A stretch of 64,000 nucleotides of DNA from Cladophialophora immunda (Eukaryota; Ascomycota; Eurotiomycetes; Chaetothyriales; Herpotrichiellaceae): assembly GCF_000835495.1 (NCBI RefSeq), contig NW_015622543.1:3448463-3512462 (forward strand). The letters run 5' to 3'. Positions 33,901-45,354 of this stretch are shown one piece after another. A program made the position numbers and the translations under genes. Under the pieces are notes generated by a model that did not search any database, was not told the DNA's origin, and saw only the letters and a program-made list of their open reading frames with translations. Numbering within the stretch: position 1 is the first letter of the stretch; every line of letters begins with the position of its first letter.

Positions 33901-36381
33901 TCCCAAATGGAATCCACTTCTCTTGTGATGTGGTTTTTTTTTTTCGTGTACTTGTAGGCTGTCATTGAGGCCCATTCAAGACGCAACACGATACTGGCGC
34001 GGTCGATCAGGAACTAAGTACAGGTAGGGTTCAAGCAGAAGACGGGGAAATGTTGCATTTGTTCTAGCGAGAAGCTTCTGGATCGCAGATGGAATGACGT
34101 TTTCCCTTAGGGCAACACGGGGCAGCTACTGAAAGTCGCATCCAAGTGGAATTGGTTGTGGATTTTGTTGTGGAGGACAGAAAGGGGCGATTGGAAGAGA
34201 CCTTGTTGGATGTACTCGTACAGCAAACCTGAAACCTGCCTTGACGTAGGAAAGACTTCGGCACAGCCAACAGAAAGACCAAGGTGCCAACTTTGTCAAA
34301 GAGGCACCCGACAGGCCATCCTCCTACTCGGACAAGGCTCGATGCCAGGTCTTGCCCCAAGGTGATCTAGATCCTTGCGGCCTCGTAGCTTCGCCCTTTG
34401 CCTAGTGCTCGTGGATCAGCGACGTGGAGCATGCCATTGACGTGGTTTTCTTTCCGATGAGACCAGAAAATTCCTCAGGAACTTGACGGCTCGGGGCGGA
34501 GGGTTTGTCACTGCATTGCAGCTCACTGGCCCATCCGTCTCACTCTTTGCTGGAGTGCGAGCCTACCCGCGCTGCCATGGTTGGGTTGCGGGCTGTCATG
34601 CGACGGTAGTGACGGATCAATGGAGGAGTTTGAAGATTTTTCATATTGCTGAGCATATGGAGTACAACTGTAGCAATGCCACGAGGTTGTGCCTGTGGGA
34701 TCAAAAAAAGAAAGCGAGGTGGCATTGCGGTTGAGGCTTTGCAATCTCGATGGTTGGATAATAGTAATCGCCATCCAGATCAAGCAGGTCGAGCCTAAGT
34801 CTCACTTGTGAGTGGCCATGACGTCTGGGCCTCAAGGCTTGACGCCTGGAAGCTCGAGGAATCCCCAAGTAGGCAAGTTCCACGGGGCAGAGGCGCACCC
34901 AGAGGCGCACCGAGGGGAGGTGGAATAATATTGGGAAGTGACGCTGAGCGGTTCGGACTGCGGGCGGCAGCTTTCAGCTGGGTTTGGATGAGTCGAGGGA
35001 AGTTAAAAGGTGGTCTGAGTCGGACGCCGTCAAATCACAGATGCCCAAGGAGAGCCAGGCGGCTACCTAGAGCCACCTCCCCCCCCCCCCAACCAAATAA
35101 TGAGGGCTACAAGGACAAGATTTAAGCGAATAATATCCGGGCACCGGGCTGCTGATGGGCGCCGCAGGCACGGGCGTGGATGATACATGGGTGGGACGCT
35201 GGATAGGGGCGTGGGCCCTCTTCAAGGCTTAGGTGCCGTGCCCTTTCCAGCGAGCCAGCTTCCAAAGAGCAGCCTTCTCAAGGAAGCCCCTCGCCCCTTG
35301 GCCCCCCTCTCTTCCGGTCTTCAAGCCCCCTCCCCCCCCCCCTTCTACGGCACCCGTCGCGGGTCGGAGTAATAGACAGCGGACTGCCGACCTGAGGGAA
35401 GAACGAGGTTTCGCTTGGTGAGGTCCTGGTCTCGTAATATGGTATGATCCGCTGGGCCTCCTGGCGTCCTGGCATCCTGGCGTCCTGGGCCTGGCAATCC
35501 ATGGGCCCCCCTGGCATGGATCAACTCCTACTCGTAGGTACGTAGCTAGTGACGGGCATGCAAATCCTGGACAAGTGCCAAAGCATCATCGTCGTCGTCA
35601 ACATCATTCGATTGCTGTAAAATAAAGTTGTCCGATTGCCATCTTGGAGGGCTCTCCCCTACACGTACTTGTACACACCCTCACCCACCACTGCAAGACT
35701 CCTTCGAATCAATCGAGTCTCGCTGCAAGGCTGCTGCCCTCCATCAGTATCAACTCCGTCAACATACGTCCAATTGATTCGCGCGCGGACTTGTCGCCAG
35801 AGTAACCCTCTCACGCCTCTTCCGCCGAGTCTCCTGTCAGTTGGTACCATTGGTCCGCAACTGCGACTGTACATTCCTCAGGACTCAATTATAGCAGTGA
35901 TTGCCTCCAGCTCTTCTCCGCCTCGACACGACGAGGGGCTAGCGATACGAGGTCCAAGGGCGCGCGAGACGTGTTACAAAGGCATCGGCTACCCAGACCA
36001 TTTTGATTCAAATTTCCAAACCGCCCTCCTGGCCCCCCCGTTTCCCGTCTTTCGTCACTCACTCCTCGAGCCTTGGGTTTACAATCACCTCGACTTCTCC
36101 CTCTTACCACGGTCACCGTCACTGCCACTGCCACTACCTGGTTTTGGGTCAATCTGGTTACAAACCAATTCATTACTACCTCATTGCGGCGGATCTGGTG
36201 TGCCGGCCAATAACCCAGACGCAAGGACCAGAAAAAACCGACTTGCAGCCAGCCGAAGTCTCCACTACCAAACCAGCACTTGGACTGCACCAAAGACCGA
36301 TTTACAACCTTCGGCCTCAATTCTCCATTCTCCATTCTACTTCTTTGCTCTCTTGAGCCTTGCCAGTCCCTGGGAAAACCG
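30951..36381. other. 5.4 kb region without a supported gene
   Basis: The longest gene-poor stretch. It probably holds the promoters of the two flanking divergent genes and a long 5' leader of the right-hand one (CT-rich from about 35640). It contains C runs of 12 (35079-35090) and 11 (35332-35342) and a short CCTGGC repeat. Weakly protein-like short frames occur on the minus strand at 32.9-33.2 kb (see findings). No transposase, reverse transcriptase or terminal repeats recognised. Confidence 0.55.
35459..35490. repeat. Tandem 8-mer TCCTGGC(G/A)
   Basis: Four consecutive units: TCCTGGCG, TCCTGGCA, TCCTGGCG and a diverged TCCTGGGC. Confidence 0.8.
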
Positions 36382-37542
36382 ATGAGCGTCTTGACAGTAG
36401 CTGGGACAAACATCCCAGATCCCACGCTCTCCTACCCTTACTCACATTCTCCCGCCCCCATTTCCTCGTTGCCTCCTCATCCCGCGCCCTCGGTGGCTGA
36501 CGGCGCCTTCACTCGACCACAGCGAAAATCCTACATTACGACAACAACCACTCCCATAGCGCCGGCGCGAACGATTAGCAATCACCACCACTCGCGGACT
36601 GTTTCTTCCAACACTCTCCCTCCCTCCAATTCTTTTGTGACCAGCGCCACTTCGTCCTCTGGCACTGGCCATTCTCGCATTCCCTCCACCTCTTCACATT
36701 CGCGCCAATCCTCCACCTCGAATACTGCTATGAGCATGCACAGACAGGCCACGACCTCTTCGGCCGCCAGCGTGCCACGCCGCTCCACCTCTGGCCGCTC
36801 GACGGCCACAAACAGCCCCACATCCTACGTAGCCTTAATGCGGAAACAAAAGGCAACCGTGTGGTGCGATCGAGCCCAAAACATTGACCCACGGCTCGCT
36901 GCCGCCCAAAAAGCAGCAAAACACCGCGCTACACTTGAAGTTCAAGGAGTCGGCCAAGGGGGACGGACAAGCACCATCTCCTCCGGTGGCGTGGTTGGCA
37001 AGATCCGACATGGCGGTGTCCCGAAAGCGCCCGGTTATGTTCCGGCGAATCTAACGGGCGCGTCTGTGCCTGTACGATTGAGTGCCAACGAGGCGTTGGG
37101 CGACGAGGAAGAGGAAGGGAGAAGCTTAACCGGTGACAATAGCATGGTACATGCCCGAACCGGGAGCGGGAGAAGCAGTACCAACAGCGCCAAATACCGA
37201 AGCGGCTACCCACGTCCGGATCAAGGACGATTTAGCAGTACGAGCACACCGCCGAGCGAAGGGTCGCCAGGGCAAGGCATTCCTGAAGACACAGAAACCG
37301 CCGAAGGCCCGAAACACGACTATTTCATCCACAGCGACAAATCTACACCCGGCGGCCGGGAGAGCGAAGACTCATTCGGCGAGTTGAAGGAGCTTTCTGG
37401 GCCAAGTGCTGTGCAACGGGCACTGGAGCAAGCGAAGAAAGTCGAGGACCTGCGGAGAAGAGGGAGTGTGGATGAGCGGACGATGAGCATGGGTCAGCCG
37501 GGGGTGAGGCTTTTTGTGGCGAATCCAGATCTCGACGATTAA
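36382..37542 (+). CDS. Conserved Ser/Thr-rich fungal protein of unknown function
   Basis: 386 residues, single exon. The N-terminal about 150 residues are Ser/Thr/Pro/His-rich and disordered. The conserved core is SYVALMRKQKATVWCDRAQ (about residues 150-170), then IDPRLAAAQKAAKHRATLEV, and then GGVVGKIRHGGVPKAPGYVP with NLTGASVPVRLSANE. I recognise this core as common to Pezizomycotina but know no function for it. The C-terminus has a predicted short helix (SAVQRALEQAKKVEDLRRRG) and ends in an acidic tail NPDLDD. No signal peptide or membrane segment, so probably cytosolic or cortical. The ATG at 36382 is preferred; the frame is open 102 bp further upstream to another ATG, but that sequence reads like leader. 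The plus-strand leader is long and contains several upstream ATGs. Confidence 0.9.
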   Translation: MSVLTVAGTNIPDPTLSYPYSHSPAPISSLPPHPAPSVADGAFTRPQRKSYITTTTTPIAPARTISNHHHSRTVSSNTLPPSNSFVTSATSSSGTGHSRIPSTSSHSRQSSTSNTAMSMHRQATTSSAASVPRRSTSGRSTATNSPTSYVALMRKQKATVWCDRAQNIDPRLAAAQKAAKHRATLEVQGVGQGGRTSTISSGGVVGKIRHGGVPKAPGYVPANLTGASVPVRLSANEALGDEEEEGRSLTGDNSMVHARTGSGRSSTNSAKYRSGYPRPDQGRFSSTSTPPSEGSPGQGIPEDTETAEGPKHDYFIHSDKSTPGGRESEDSFGELKELSGPSAVQRALEQAKKVEDLRRRGSVDERTMSMGQPGVRLFVANPDLDD

Positions 37543-40500
37543 TATCCGGTTATGTTTTGACGGTTTACTACGCATCTTCTACTTGGGCCGGCCCTTTTTA
37601 TTCTTCTAGCTTGGGCAGGCATTCTTGGGATTTCGCTTTTGGACACATATGAAGGGGAACCAGACTTCGAAGTTGGTGACGATGAGGAATGCAAGCTACG
37701 ACGAGGACATGGAGAGGCATGGCCATGGAACTGCAATGCGGCATTTTCCTTACGATAATGAGAGAGCTTGGACTTAGCTAATTGTTTGGGGGGGGGGAGG
37801 GGGAGGGGGGTTTTGCGAGTCGGTGACAGCAGCACGACAGGTGGACGAGATGTTTTGTGTGATTATGGCGGCTCTGCGTCTGTACATGCGGGCTGGGATA
37901 GGAAACAATTCCCCTGCAATGATAAGAATCACACCAGCGTGGAATGTGATGATGTACCAACAACCATACTTCTCTCTCCCAGTTGAACTGGTGTCTCACT
38001 CTCACTTGCCGAAGCAAGGGCGAGTGACTCGTCATGAAGCTAAGGGCCAGCAAATCCTTTCTCGATGGGCATGCTGAACGCACAAGAACAGGTTTGCGAT
38101 GCATGCAAGGAGGGGAAATGGACTTCTGCAGCTGCTAGGGAATGCAGCTTGTTGGCACTACTAATAAGCGAACCTGTAACCCTGGGTGGGATGACGACAC
38201 ACCACTAACACCACTACCGTTAGGCGCAGTTAGGCACCGCTAGGCACCACAGGGCACTCCAGATCCCCATCGGGTTACCCAGGCTACCTCCCCCAGGCAA
38301 AGCAGGGCTAGCCCAGTCAAGGCAGTGAGTTGCCCAGAGGGGGCAGTCGATCAGGGAGCAGATCAGGGCACAGTCCTGGCTCTCCCGCTCCTACCCAACT
38401 GCAGTTGTGCCTGGCTGGCCCTTTGCACTTGGTTGGGCGTCTGGCTTGCCGGGGGGTTCCTAGGCCCGGATATGACACCAGCTCATCTCCGCTTTCTCTT
38501 CTCTTGATCCAACTCTTGATGACAGCAGCGAGATGATGACCAGATGCCGATCCTGTGTCGGAGTTTCGTTGTTGACTGGTTCATCTCTGTCCCTCTCCTC
38601 GGCTTCTTCCATTCCTACTGTTCTCGTCTGCAGTTTCCGGGCTCAACCGCCAACGTCGAAAAAGCCCCGAGCTCAAGCTCCAGCTCAGCAACGATTTCCA
38701 ATGCTTAAAAAAGACCCACGCACGTGGGCGGGACGTGGGGTGCATTGCATGCTTGGTTCATGGTCGCATGCACCATCCACCGACCAGCCGCAGTGGGACA
38801 GTTGCACCTTGGTTCAATCCTAGCCTCGACACCCTTCACCTGCCCTGCTAGAAGAGCTAACTCGTCTGGCCAGGTCCTATGACTCTCCTCCTGTGCATCC
38901 CGGACCCCTCCAAGCTCCCTCTCACATGCATGCCCCTTCGACTTGCGGCGTTGATAACAAGCGAACTGATCCATGCCTTGCTTGAGCGGCAGAGCGAGCC
39001 GAAGCTGGAGATGGAGCATTCTCCTTGCCACTGTGCTTGACCTTGACCGCCTTTTTCTCTATTCATTAGTTCTGGGTTTAACCTGAAAAGGAGGATAAGG
39101 GGCCAGTTGCTGCAATGCGCTGTGCATGCGATGCGATGCGAGGTCTGTTATTCTGATCACCTTGTTGGGATGACTAGCTTTTCTACTATCGAAATTTCTG
39201 CTACCTGCGCGGAGTTAAAGTACAGCACAGGGACGTTACAGTACAGTACTTTATAGGTAAGGCTCAGTCAAGGGTGACCCCAGCAGGAAAACCCGTCTAC
39301 AGTGCAGCAGCTCTGTACTAACTCGTGCAGGGTGTTGGCACCGGCAAGAGCTTTCCCAGCTGGAGAAGCGCCCGGGAAAATAATGCCGTGGCTCGTTCAT
39401 TCATTCATGACCTATTGTCCCGTGCATCTCCTCGGGAAATGCTGTCGCAAAAACATGGACTTGAGCCAATTAGCGCAAAACACCAGCTTCAACCCAGCCA
39501 TGGCTTCAGCTTTCGCAATACCCCTCTCTTGCGGCATGGGTCGGGTAGAGCAGAGGAGCAAAGAAGGCACCAGCCTTCGACGGCTTCCTCTGCGAAGCCC
39601 CCTTGTACGAAAAGACAGAGAGAAGAGGGAGGAACCCTTTTCTCACTCGTCAAGGTGCTGTTGAGTGTCTGAGGCACTCTGTAATTCGTCCACTTGTCCG
39701 GCATTTGTCTCACTATAATCCTAATCCAGCGACCCGCAGCGAGCCGATTCCGAGGACTATACCTCTGTCATGCTTGCTGTACGGAACCTTCGACTTTAAC
39801 GGCCGTTAAGACAGCACGTGCGAGTGTCATGTCCTTGGGAGCTCCTTATCCTGTGCTTCTTACTGTCGGTCCAAATGTACTTGGGGTTGCTTCAACGTTG
39901 TCGGCTATATCCAGACGCCGCGCATGGCAGAATCGTCACTCCGCACGCGGATGGTTCTTCTTGAAGCAGCACTACTCCATCTTACTGGGATGGGGCGGAA
40001 TATCCGTATACACAGTAAGTGAGGAGGAAATCGAGAAAAGTGGCACTGGGGATTCATTCCAGCCATCATACCGACGAGAAATCGACGTTGCAGCTCCATG
40101 AAGCTCAGCTACAGCTTCTCCCTCCCTCTCTTTCCCCTCTGCTGGCCAGTGACCGACACCCGGTTCTCACTCGATCTGCCTCGGGACACGAGGAAGGAAC
40201 TGTGTCCATTCGCCCGGACGCAAGCGGCTTCGCAGGAGTGAGCATTTCCCTCGCGGTCAAAGGTTTGAAAGGTTGGCGGCTGTGGTGTTCAGAAGCTGGC
40301 ACCGTCATATTGCCTCTGGACTTGTTCGCTGAGTGACTGACTTGACTGGGTGACTGACTCGGAGTCCTTCCTGCACCTGTGAGCAATGGGAGAAATCAAG
40401 GGCTAAAGATGGCGTCTCGGTCACCATGTACTATACCCAGCCCAGTCTAGGTTGTTAGGTCTCCTCTCATGACGAGGAACACAGAGTAAACGAAGCATTG

Positions 40501-40901
40501 ATGGAGTGAACCGCGGAACTTCTACAGTCTCTGATGATTCTGCTGTGCCGTGTGCTTCGAGAGAAAAGGAATAACGGTCGTTGAGCAGTTCCTCTACGTA
40601 CACTTGGCTATCGTGCATGAGCAAACCAGGCGCAATAGGAACCGCGGTGAAAGTGTGAGCTGGTTGGACTTGTGTGTAAAGTCGTAGGGATTTCTAACCA
40701 CAGGAATAGCAATGCGACTCCGACCAGTCTCGATTACTTCTCTCGACGACCCTCAACTATGTTGCCTTCGCTCCCCGATTTGTTCCTTGCGACCTAGACA
40801 ATTTGTCGCTGATGCGGTCACCAACTCATCCCATCCCAGCCCGGATGCATCGTTGTTCAACCCACTTCGTCGGACATGGCAAGGTTGGGAGGCATTGCGG
40901 T
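37543..40901. other. 3.4 kb convergent intergenic region
   Basis: 3' flanks of the Ser-rich protein gene (plus) and the GH16 gene (minus), so no promoter is required. It contains a G/A tract (37788-37810), a TAGGC repeat and many short frames without motifs. A GGTTCAATCC at 38811-38820 resembles a tRNA B box, but no cloverleaf forms around it. Confidence 0.55.
38221..38255. repeat. Degenerate TAGGC(A/G)C repeat
   Basis: Three close copies of TAGGC followed by GC or AC (38221, 38231 and 38241) with about 10-bp spacing, within a CCACTA-rich context. Confidence 0.6.
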
Positions 40902-41841
40902 TCAATACCACGACTTGTACACCGCCAACCACTGAATCGTCATGCCACTTTCCAGGCCGGGCAGCGTGTTGTCGTCGGGATTTCCTGAATAATCGCCTCC
41001 CACGGCGATGTTCAGGATCGGGAAGAACGCGCTTCGGGCACATCTCTCCCAACCTTGCCTGGCTTCCCCGCTGGAGCCGTCCCCTTGAACAGTGTAGTAA
41101 GTCTGACCGTCAAGCTGGAACTTGATCGACTGTTTGCTATAGTCGTCGTCGCTAAGATCGATGAGGACGGCAAAAGTGTGATATTGGCTGCGATCGAAGT
41201 CGATAATTCCGTGACACTCGGCGTGGTTACCCCATTGATCCGCTTGGTGGATTGAGCCTGTATTCCCGTCTTGTCAGAGATCTCGTTGACTGACTGCACC
41301 TTGTTGGAACAGAGCTCAGGGCAGCAGCTTACCTTGGTTTGACGAGGTACCATTTCTGAGCTCCATGATATCCCACTCGCCACATTTTGGCCTGAAGGAG
41401 TTTGCTGTGTCAGAGACTTCTTGAAGCAGAATGGCAAAAGGCAAGTTAACTCGGGGCTTACCAGTATTCACCATACCGCATCGACTGGCCCAAAGCCCAC
41501 TAAGCAGGCCAAATCCCCTTCTGCTGCCACCACGGGTTCTGGCCCATCTTGATGTGGGCGGCAAAGATCATCTTGCGGTTGTTGTCACACTGGAAACTGT
41601 GGTTGCCGTGCAAACGAGCAGAGGTCCACTGTCCGTCCACCTTTTGCGGAACAATGCAGAGTTGGCCGCTGCCGTCGAGGTAGGCATTGTCCGTGGAATC
41701 GGTATACCTCTGCCACTCGTGGTTATAGTTGAATGAGGGAGTCTGGAAGGTCCAATTCTGCGCGTCGGGAGGAGAGCCGGCAGGGCCGTAGAACTCGTCG
41801 GACCACGCCAGGTAGAATCCTGCAATCTCTGGTGCACGCAT
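40902..41841 (-). pseudogene. GH16 endo-beta-1,3-glucanase-like gene with an in-frame TAG
   Basis: Glycoside hydrolase family 16, predicted to cleave beta-1,3(4)-glucan. Exons 41841-41462, 41391-41333 and 41257-40902 join perfectly in frame (265 codons with stop). The catalytic E-x-D-x-x-E is intact in CGEWDIMEL across exon 2. GGDYSGNPDDNTLPG and MTIQWLAVYKSW close the domain as in active members. The anomaly is codon 114 (41502-41500): TAG interrupts KGIWPA-stop-WALGQSMRYGEYW, where GH16 proteins have an aromatic or aliphatic residue. A single base change from TTG (Leu), TAC/TAT (Tyr) or TGG (Trp) would explain it. No intron can remove it without losing the conserved WPA. There is no signal peptide after MRAPEIAGFYLAWSDEF; some fungal GH16 proteins lack one, or a signal exon is missing. 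Either a recent pseudogene, a sequencing error or readthrough. Confidence 0.85.
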
Positions 41842-42449
41842 GGTGAGTAAGGATAAACGGATGAGGCTGGGAAGTATTAACTGAATGGTATTGATGGATG
41901 AGTGAAAGATGGTTGTTCGAAGCAGAGAAACTGAAAGAGTGAGGAGATTTGGAGTGACTGCGCCTGTGCCTGCGGTTGCACCTGCGCCCGCCTGCCACGA
42001 GGGTTGGAAGGCAGTTGCTCGGAGGCTGCTCCCTTCTCGCACCTGGAATTTGAAGGAGGTGGGAGAGACCTCACTTTGACACTCCCACATAGGGGGTGAC
42101 CAGCAAGGGACGACGTTGATCATGACATGATGCAGGGCGCAGTGAGACGTGGTTGCTCCAATTTGGCAGGTTCTCCCTATTGCAGAAGTGAGAGACAGGG
42201 CAGTTCCAGGGGAGCAGCTGTCATGGGCCACGCTGAAAAGACGCACGAGCGTTAAACGAAGGATTCTTCAGGGACTTGTTCGGGCAATGCCACAGACTGT
42301 GCCGTAATTGGTACTGACAACTTCTTTCCATTCTCCCCTCTTCTTTTCCGGTGTAGCACGAGAGCTACGTTAACACACCTGGATATATTTCAGAAGCTCA
42401 AGTCGGATACTCTCCAGATCTGTCTCTTTTCCAGCGCTGTATCTCAGAA
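41842..42449. other. Intergenic region upstream of the GH16 gene
   Basis: About 600 bp between two minus-strand genes. The GH16 reading frame extends upstream without a recognisable signal peptide. Nothing else recognised. Confidence 0.55.
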
Positions 42450-44472
42450 TCAATAAGCTTTGTTGACCACTACAGGTCCATTCCTCCCCAGCTTGCCGCC
42501 GGTGTCATTCTCGAAGACCAGTTCGACGTGTCCCTCATCGTTCACCTTGACGCTGACAGGCTCACGGAATATGTTGAGGGTATCCAGTCCCGCACCGGTA
42601 TGGGGGCCTAGGTATTCCGGCTTCCGGCTCATCAAGCCCAGCATCAGCAATTCGCTGATACTGTCCCAACTGGTCCCCGTGTAGCCGGTGAGAATAAGTA
42701 GGAATATATGCGTCACCACAAAAACACAGAACACACCGAGCACTGCGAGTGACAGCTGCACAGTGATGTCCTCGGCGTTGTAACCGTAGCCTTGTTGCGA
42801 CTGAGAGACCACTTGATAGGTGAGAGAAGATGGATTTGACAATGCCCCGTTCTGGTCGATGTCGATCGAGACACCTGCATACCGAGTCCAAGCATGACTT
42901 TTGTTCAGATATGTATAAAGGGCGATCTCATCAGGGTTCACACCATCGTCACGGCTGAGGACCAGGCCGTTGTACCTGAGATAGTCGTAATCCCCATTCG
43001 CAAGCACCAAAGCGATCATTTGCTCTGGGGACGCTTTATTCGTCAGGAATTGGAGCGCGGACTGGGAAGCCAAGACTGTGGATCGAAGGCGATCAGTCCA
43101 AGCACGCGGAAGCTCGATTTTCAGATGCTGAGGGATGCCGCCGTCGTAATGGGTATCGAGAACGTAGTTGACTTGACTATAGCTGCTGTCGGCGGCGGAT
43201 GCGTTTAGCGTAACACTGGTCCACGTCGCATCGATCACGCAAGCTGAAGCAGTTGCCACGTAGCTTCGGTCAACAGGGCTTGTCGTCCCATAAACCATGA
43301 GAGTTGAACTCCGCGAAGGAGCAGAAGGGGGTAGATTTGTGAAGAACAGAATCGTGCCATCAGCCGTAACGTTCCCCAACGTTTCGCCCCATGTGACAAG
43401 ATGGTTGAGTTGTGTTTCCGAACTCGGAAAAGACAAGTATGTCTTGTTATGCTCAAAGTCGTACAGATCGTTCTCGTTGCAGGCGCTCTGAACGAGAACT
43501 TGCGAGGTTTTCATGGTCAAGACATTGAACGGAGATGCCGAGTCTCTCTGCAGGTTCGCACTTTGTGTTTGCAAAACAAACGACATGTGGCGAGAAGGAA
43601 GCGTCGCCGAAGACCAGGGTAAACCCAAATTAGACGGTAATCCGAATAGTCGTATGCCGACGTCTGAGTCAAGGAGCCGGTACGGCTCAGGGCCATAGAA
43701 TTGGCCGAGCTGCGTCATGCCCTGTTCGAAAGCAGTGCCGCTGTCTCTAACAGCCACGAGCATCAACAAACAAGGGTCTGCGGAGAGGGCACAGGGACAC
43801 TTACAGGTAGCTGATGCTATGAGGGAAGAGGTCATCGAGAGGATTCAAAATGTTGAGATACTCGGCAGTGGAGTGCGTGATTTGACGGGGAACAAGGGCG
43901 ACTGCTCCAGACGGGCCAACCAGGGCGGCGAGGACGATGGTGGCGAAAATCAAGAAGCCCAGATATGCTTTGCGGTAGCCTCGCCAGCTTTTCGAGGTTA
44001 AGGAACCCCAAAACTCCAAAGACCAGAGATATGACACGTCCGTGGTGCGCAAGGGGGCCACGAGCCCGCCGAGCGGAAGGTCTTGATTCCGCACGATCTG
44101 CCAGCGGATTGCATCGAGCATAACGACAGCCAGTGATGCCTGCATGAGCAACTCCAGCAGTTTGGCCGCAAATTGAAAGGCAGCCACTGCGGAGGTTGAG
44201 AGACTCCCAATGAACAAGGTGTTGATATTCAAGACCAGCAGCGTCAAGACACCCCCGAGAGACACAGCGTTAGTTAGAATGTCTAATAGTGCAATGCCGC
44301 GATTCTTGTACATCACAACCTTCGGCTCTTCCCGGTGTCCCTTCCATTTGGTCAACTGAGGTAGGATCTGGAGCTTTGCTTTTCGCAAAGCAAGACGCAC
44401 TGCATGGCCTGCGCGTGAGGGGACTGTCCGAAGCGCAGACCAGGTTGATATCAAAGCAGTTTTGAACGGCAT
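42450..44472 (-). CDS. Large polytopic membrane protein, second copy of the family design
   Basis: 654 residues from exons 44472-43805 and 43746-42450 (58 bp intron, GTAAGT...GTTAG, junction SYLDSGTAFEQG). Layout: N-terminal membrane segments (LLDILTNAVSLGGVLTLLVL, FLIFATIVLAALVGPSGAV); family motif DLPLGGLVAPLRTTDVSYLW with SLEFWGSL; and a long domain with many N-glycosylation sequons (NKTY, NVTA, NASA, NKSH) predicted to be outside. One strong membrane helix near the C-terminus (LAVLGVFCVFVVTHIFLLIL) is followed by a tail of about 80 residues. Same architecture as the gene at 13570-15467, though I see little direct identity. Function unknown; plasma membrane is likely. The frame is open to an earlier ATG at 44607, but MPFKTALISTWSALRT at 44472 is the more natural start. 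Confidence 0.87.
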
Positions 44473-45354
44473 GCTGATTCGGAAGCCTTTTTTTTCCCCC
44501 AAGGGGGACACGCCGGCTGTAGTGTTCAAGATTATATCCTTCAACAAGAAGCTGAAATGTGTACACAAAAATAAAGACAGCGGCTTTTGTACCACGGATT
44601 CCAACAAACCTTTGGGCTAGGGGAAGCGGCAGGCAATATACTCAAGCAAGGCTCGCCGCCCAAGCACTCTAGCGGCTGTTCACCAAATGCGCCTCATCTC
44701 AGAATAATGATGCCTGTTCTTCTCTTTATGTTGGCCCGTGGCAGATCGGTCCCGCAGTCAAGGTCACGTCGAACTCTCGAGCACGAGGTAGATCGAGAAC
44801 ACTCATGAGGGAGGGACATTGCCCACGGCCCCTTGATAGCAGGGCACAGATGGCACGCCTGATCATGTTTGTAGCACGCACTTCCAGGTATGTTGTGAGA
44901 GGCTGGGCATCTTCGTCGAATCAGAAGCCCGAGGCCCCCAAAACGACAGCGACAGTGGCTGTGCATGGGTTGGCGCGGCTTCTGAGGCTCCCGATGCCTT
45001 TGGTCTCCCTGGCTGCGGACAAGAGGGATGATCACCACTCGCTTTGCAGGGGAGTAATGGTAAAGAGACTAACAATATCGAGGCATGAAAGGCATGAAAG
45101 GCATCAAAGGTAGGACAACTTCCGGCAGACCTGCCACAATCGAGCGCGAGCTGCGATGATTGTCCCCTCACATCTTATGAGCCTCGGTCGCTTCGGTATC
45201 GGGAACCTCAGTGCCCCAATGCCGCGGCCGCTGGGACGGAGCCACGATCCCCAGATAAAGCCTGCACCAAGATGCGTTGAAGCCCTTCGGTGAAGATATA
45301 TGCCTCAGTGGCCCTGAACACCACGGTTGTCGCTCAATCAGTGCACAAGCCAAG
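44473..45354. other. Divergent promoter region
   Basis: About 880 bp between the membrane-protein gene (minus) and the CoA-transferase gene (plus). It holds a 10-bp tandem repeat (45081-45110). No gene recognised. Confidence 0.6.
45081..45110. repeat. Tandem 10-mer AGGCATGAAA, three copies
   Basis: Two perfect copies of AGGCATGAAA are followed by a third with one change (AGGCATCAAA) and then GG. Confidence 0.85.

Noticed and set aside
35636..36385. 249-codon plus-strand frame before the Ser-rich protein gene
   Set aside because: CT-rich leader sequence, no motif, and the conserved protein is in another frame from 36382.
38800..38825. GGTTCAATCC resembling a tRNA B box
   Set aside because: No matching T-stem, anticodon arm or A box upstream; the flanks do not pair into a cloverleaf.
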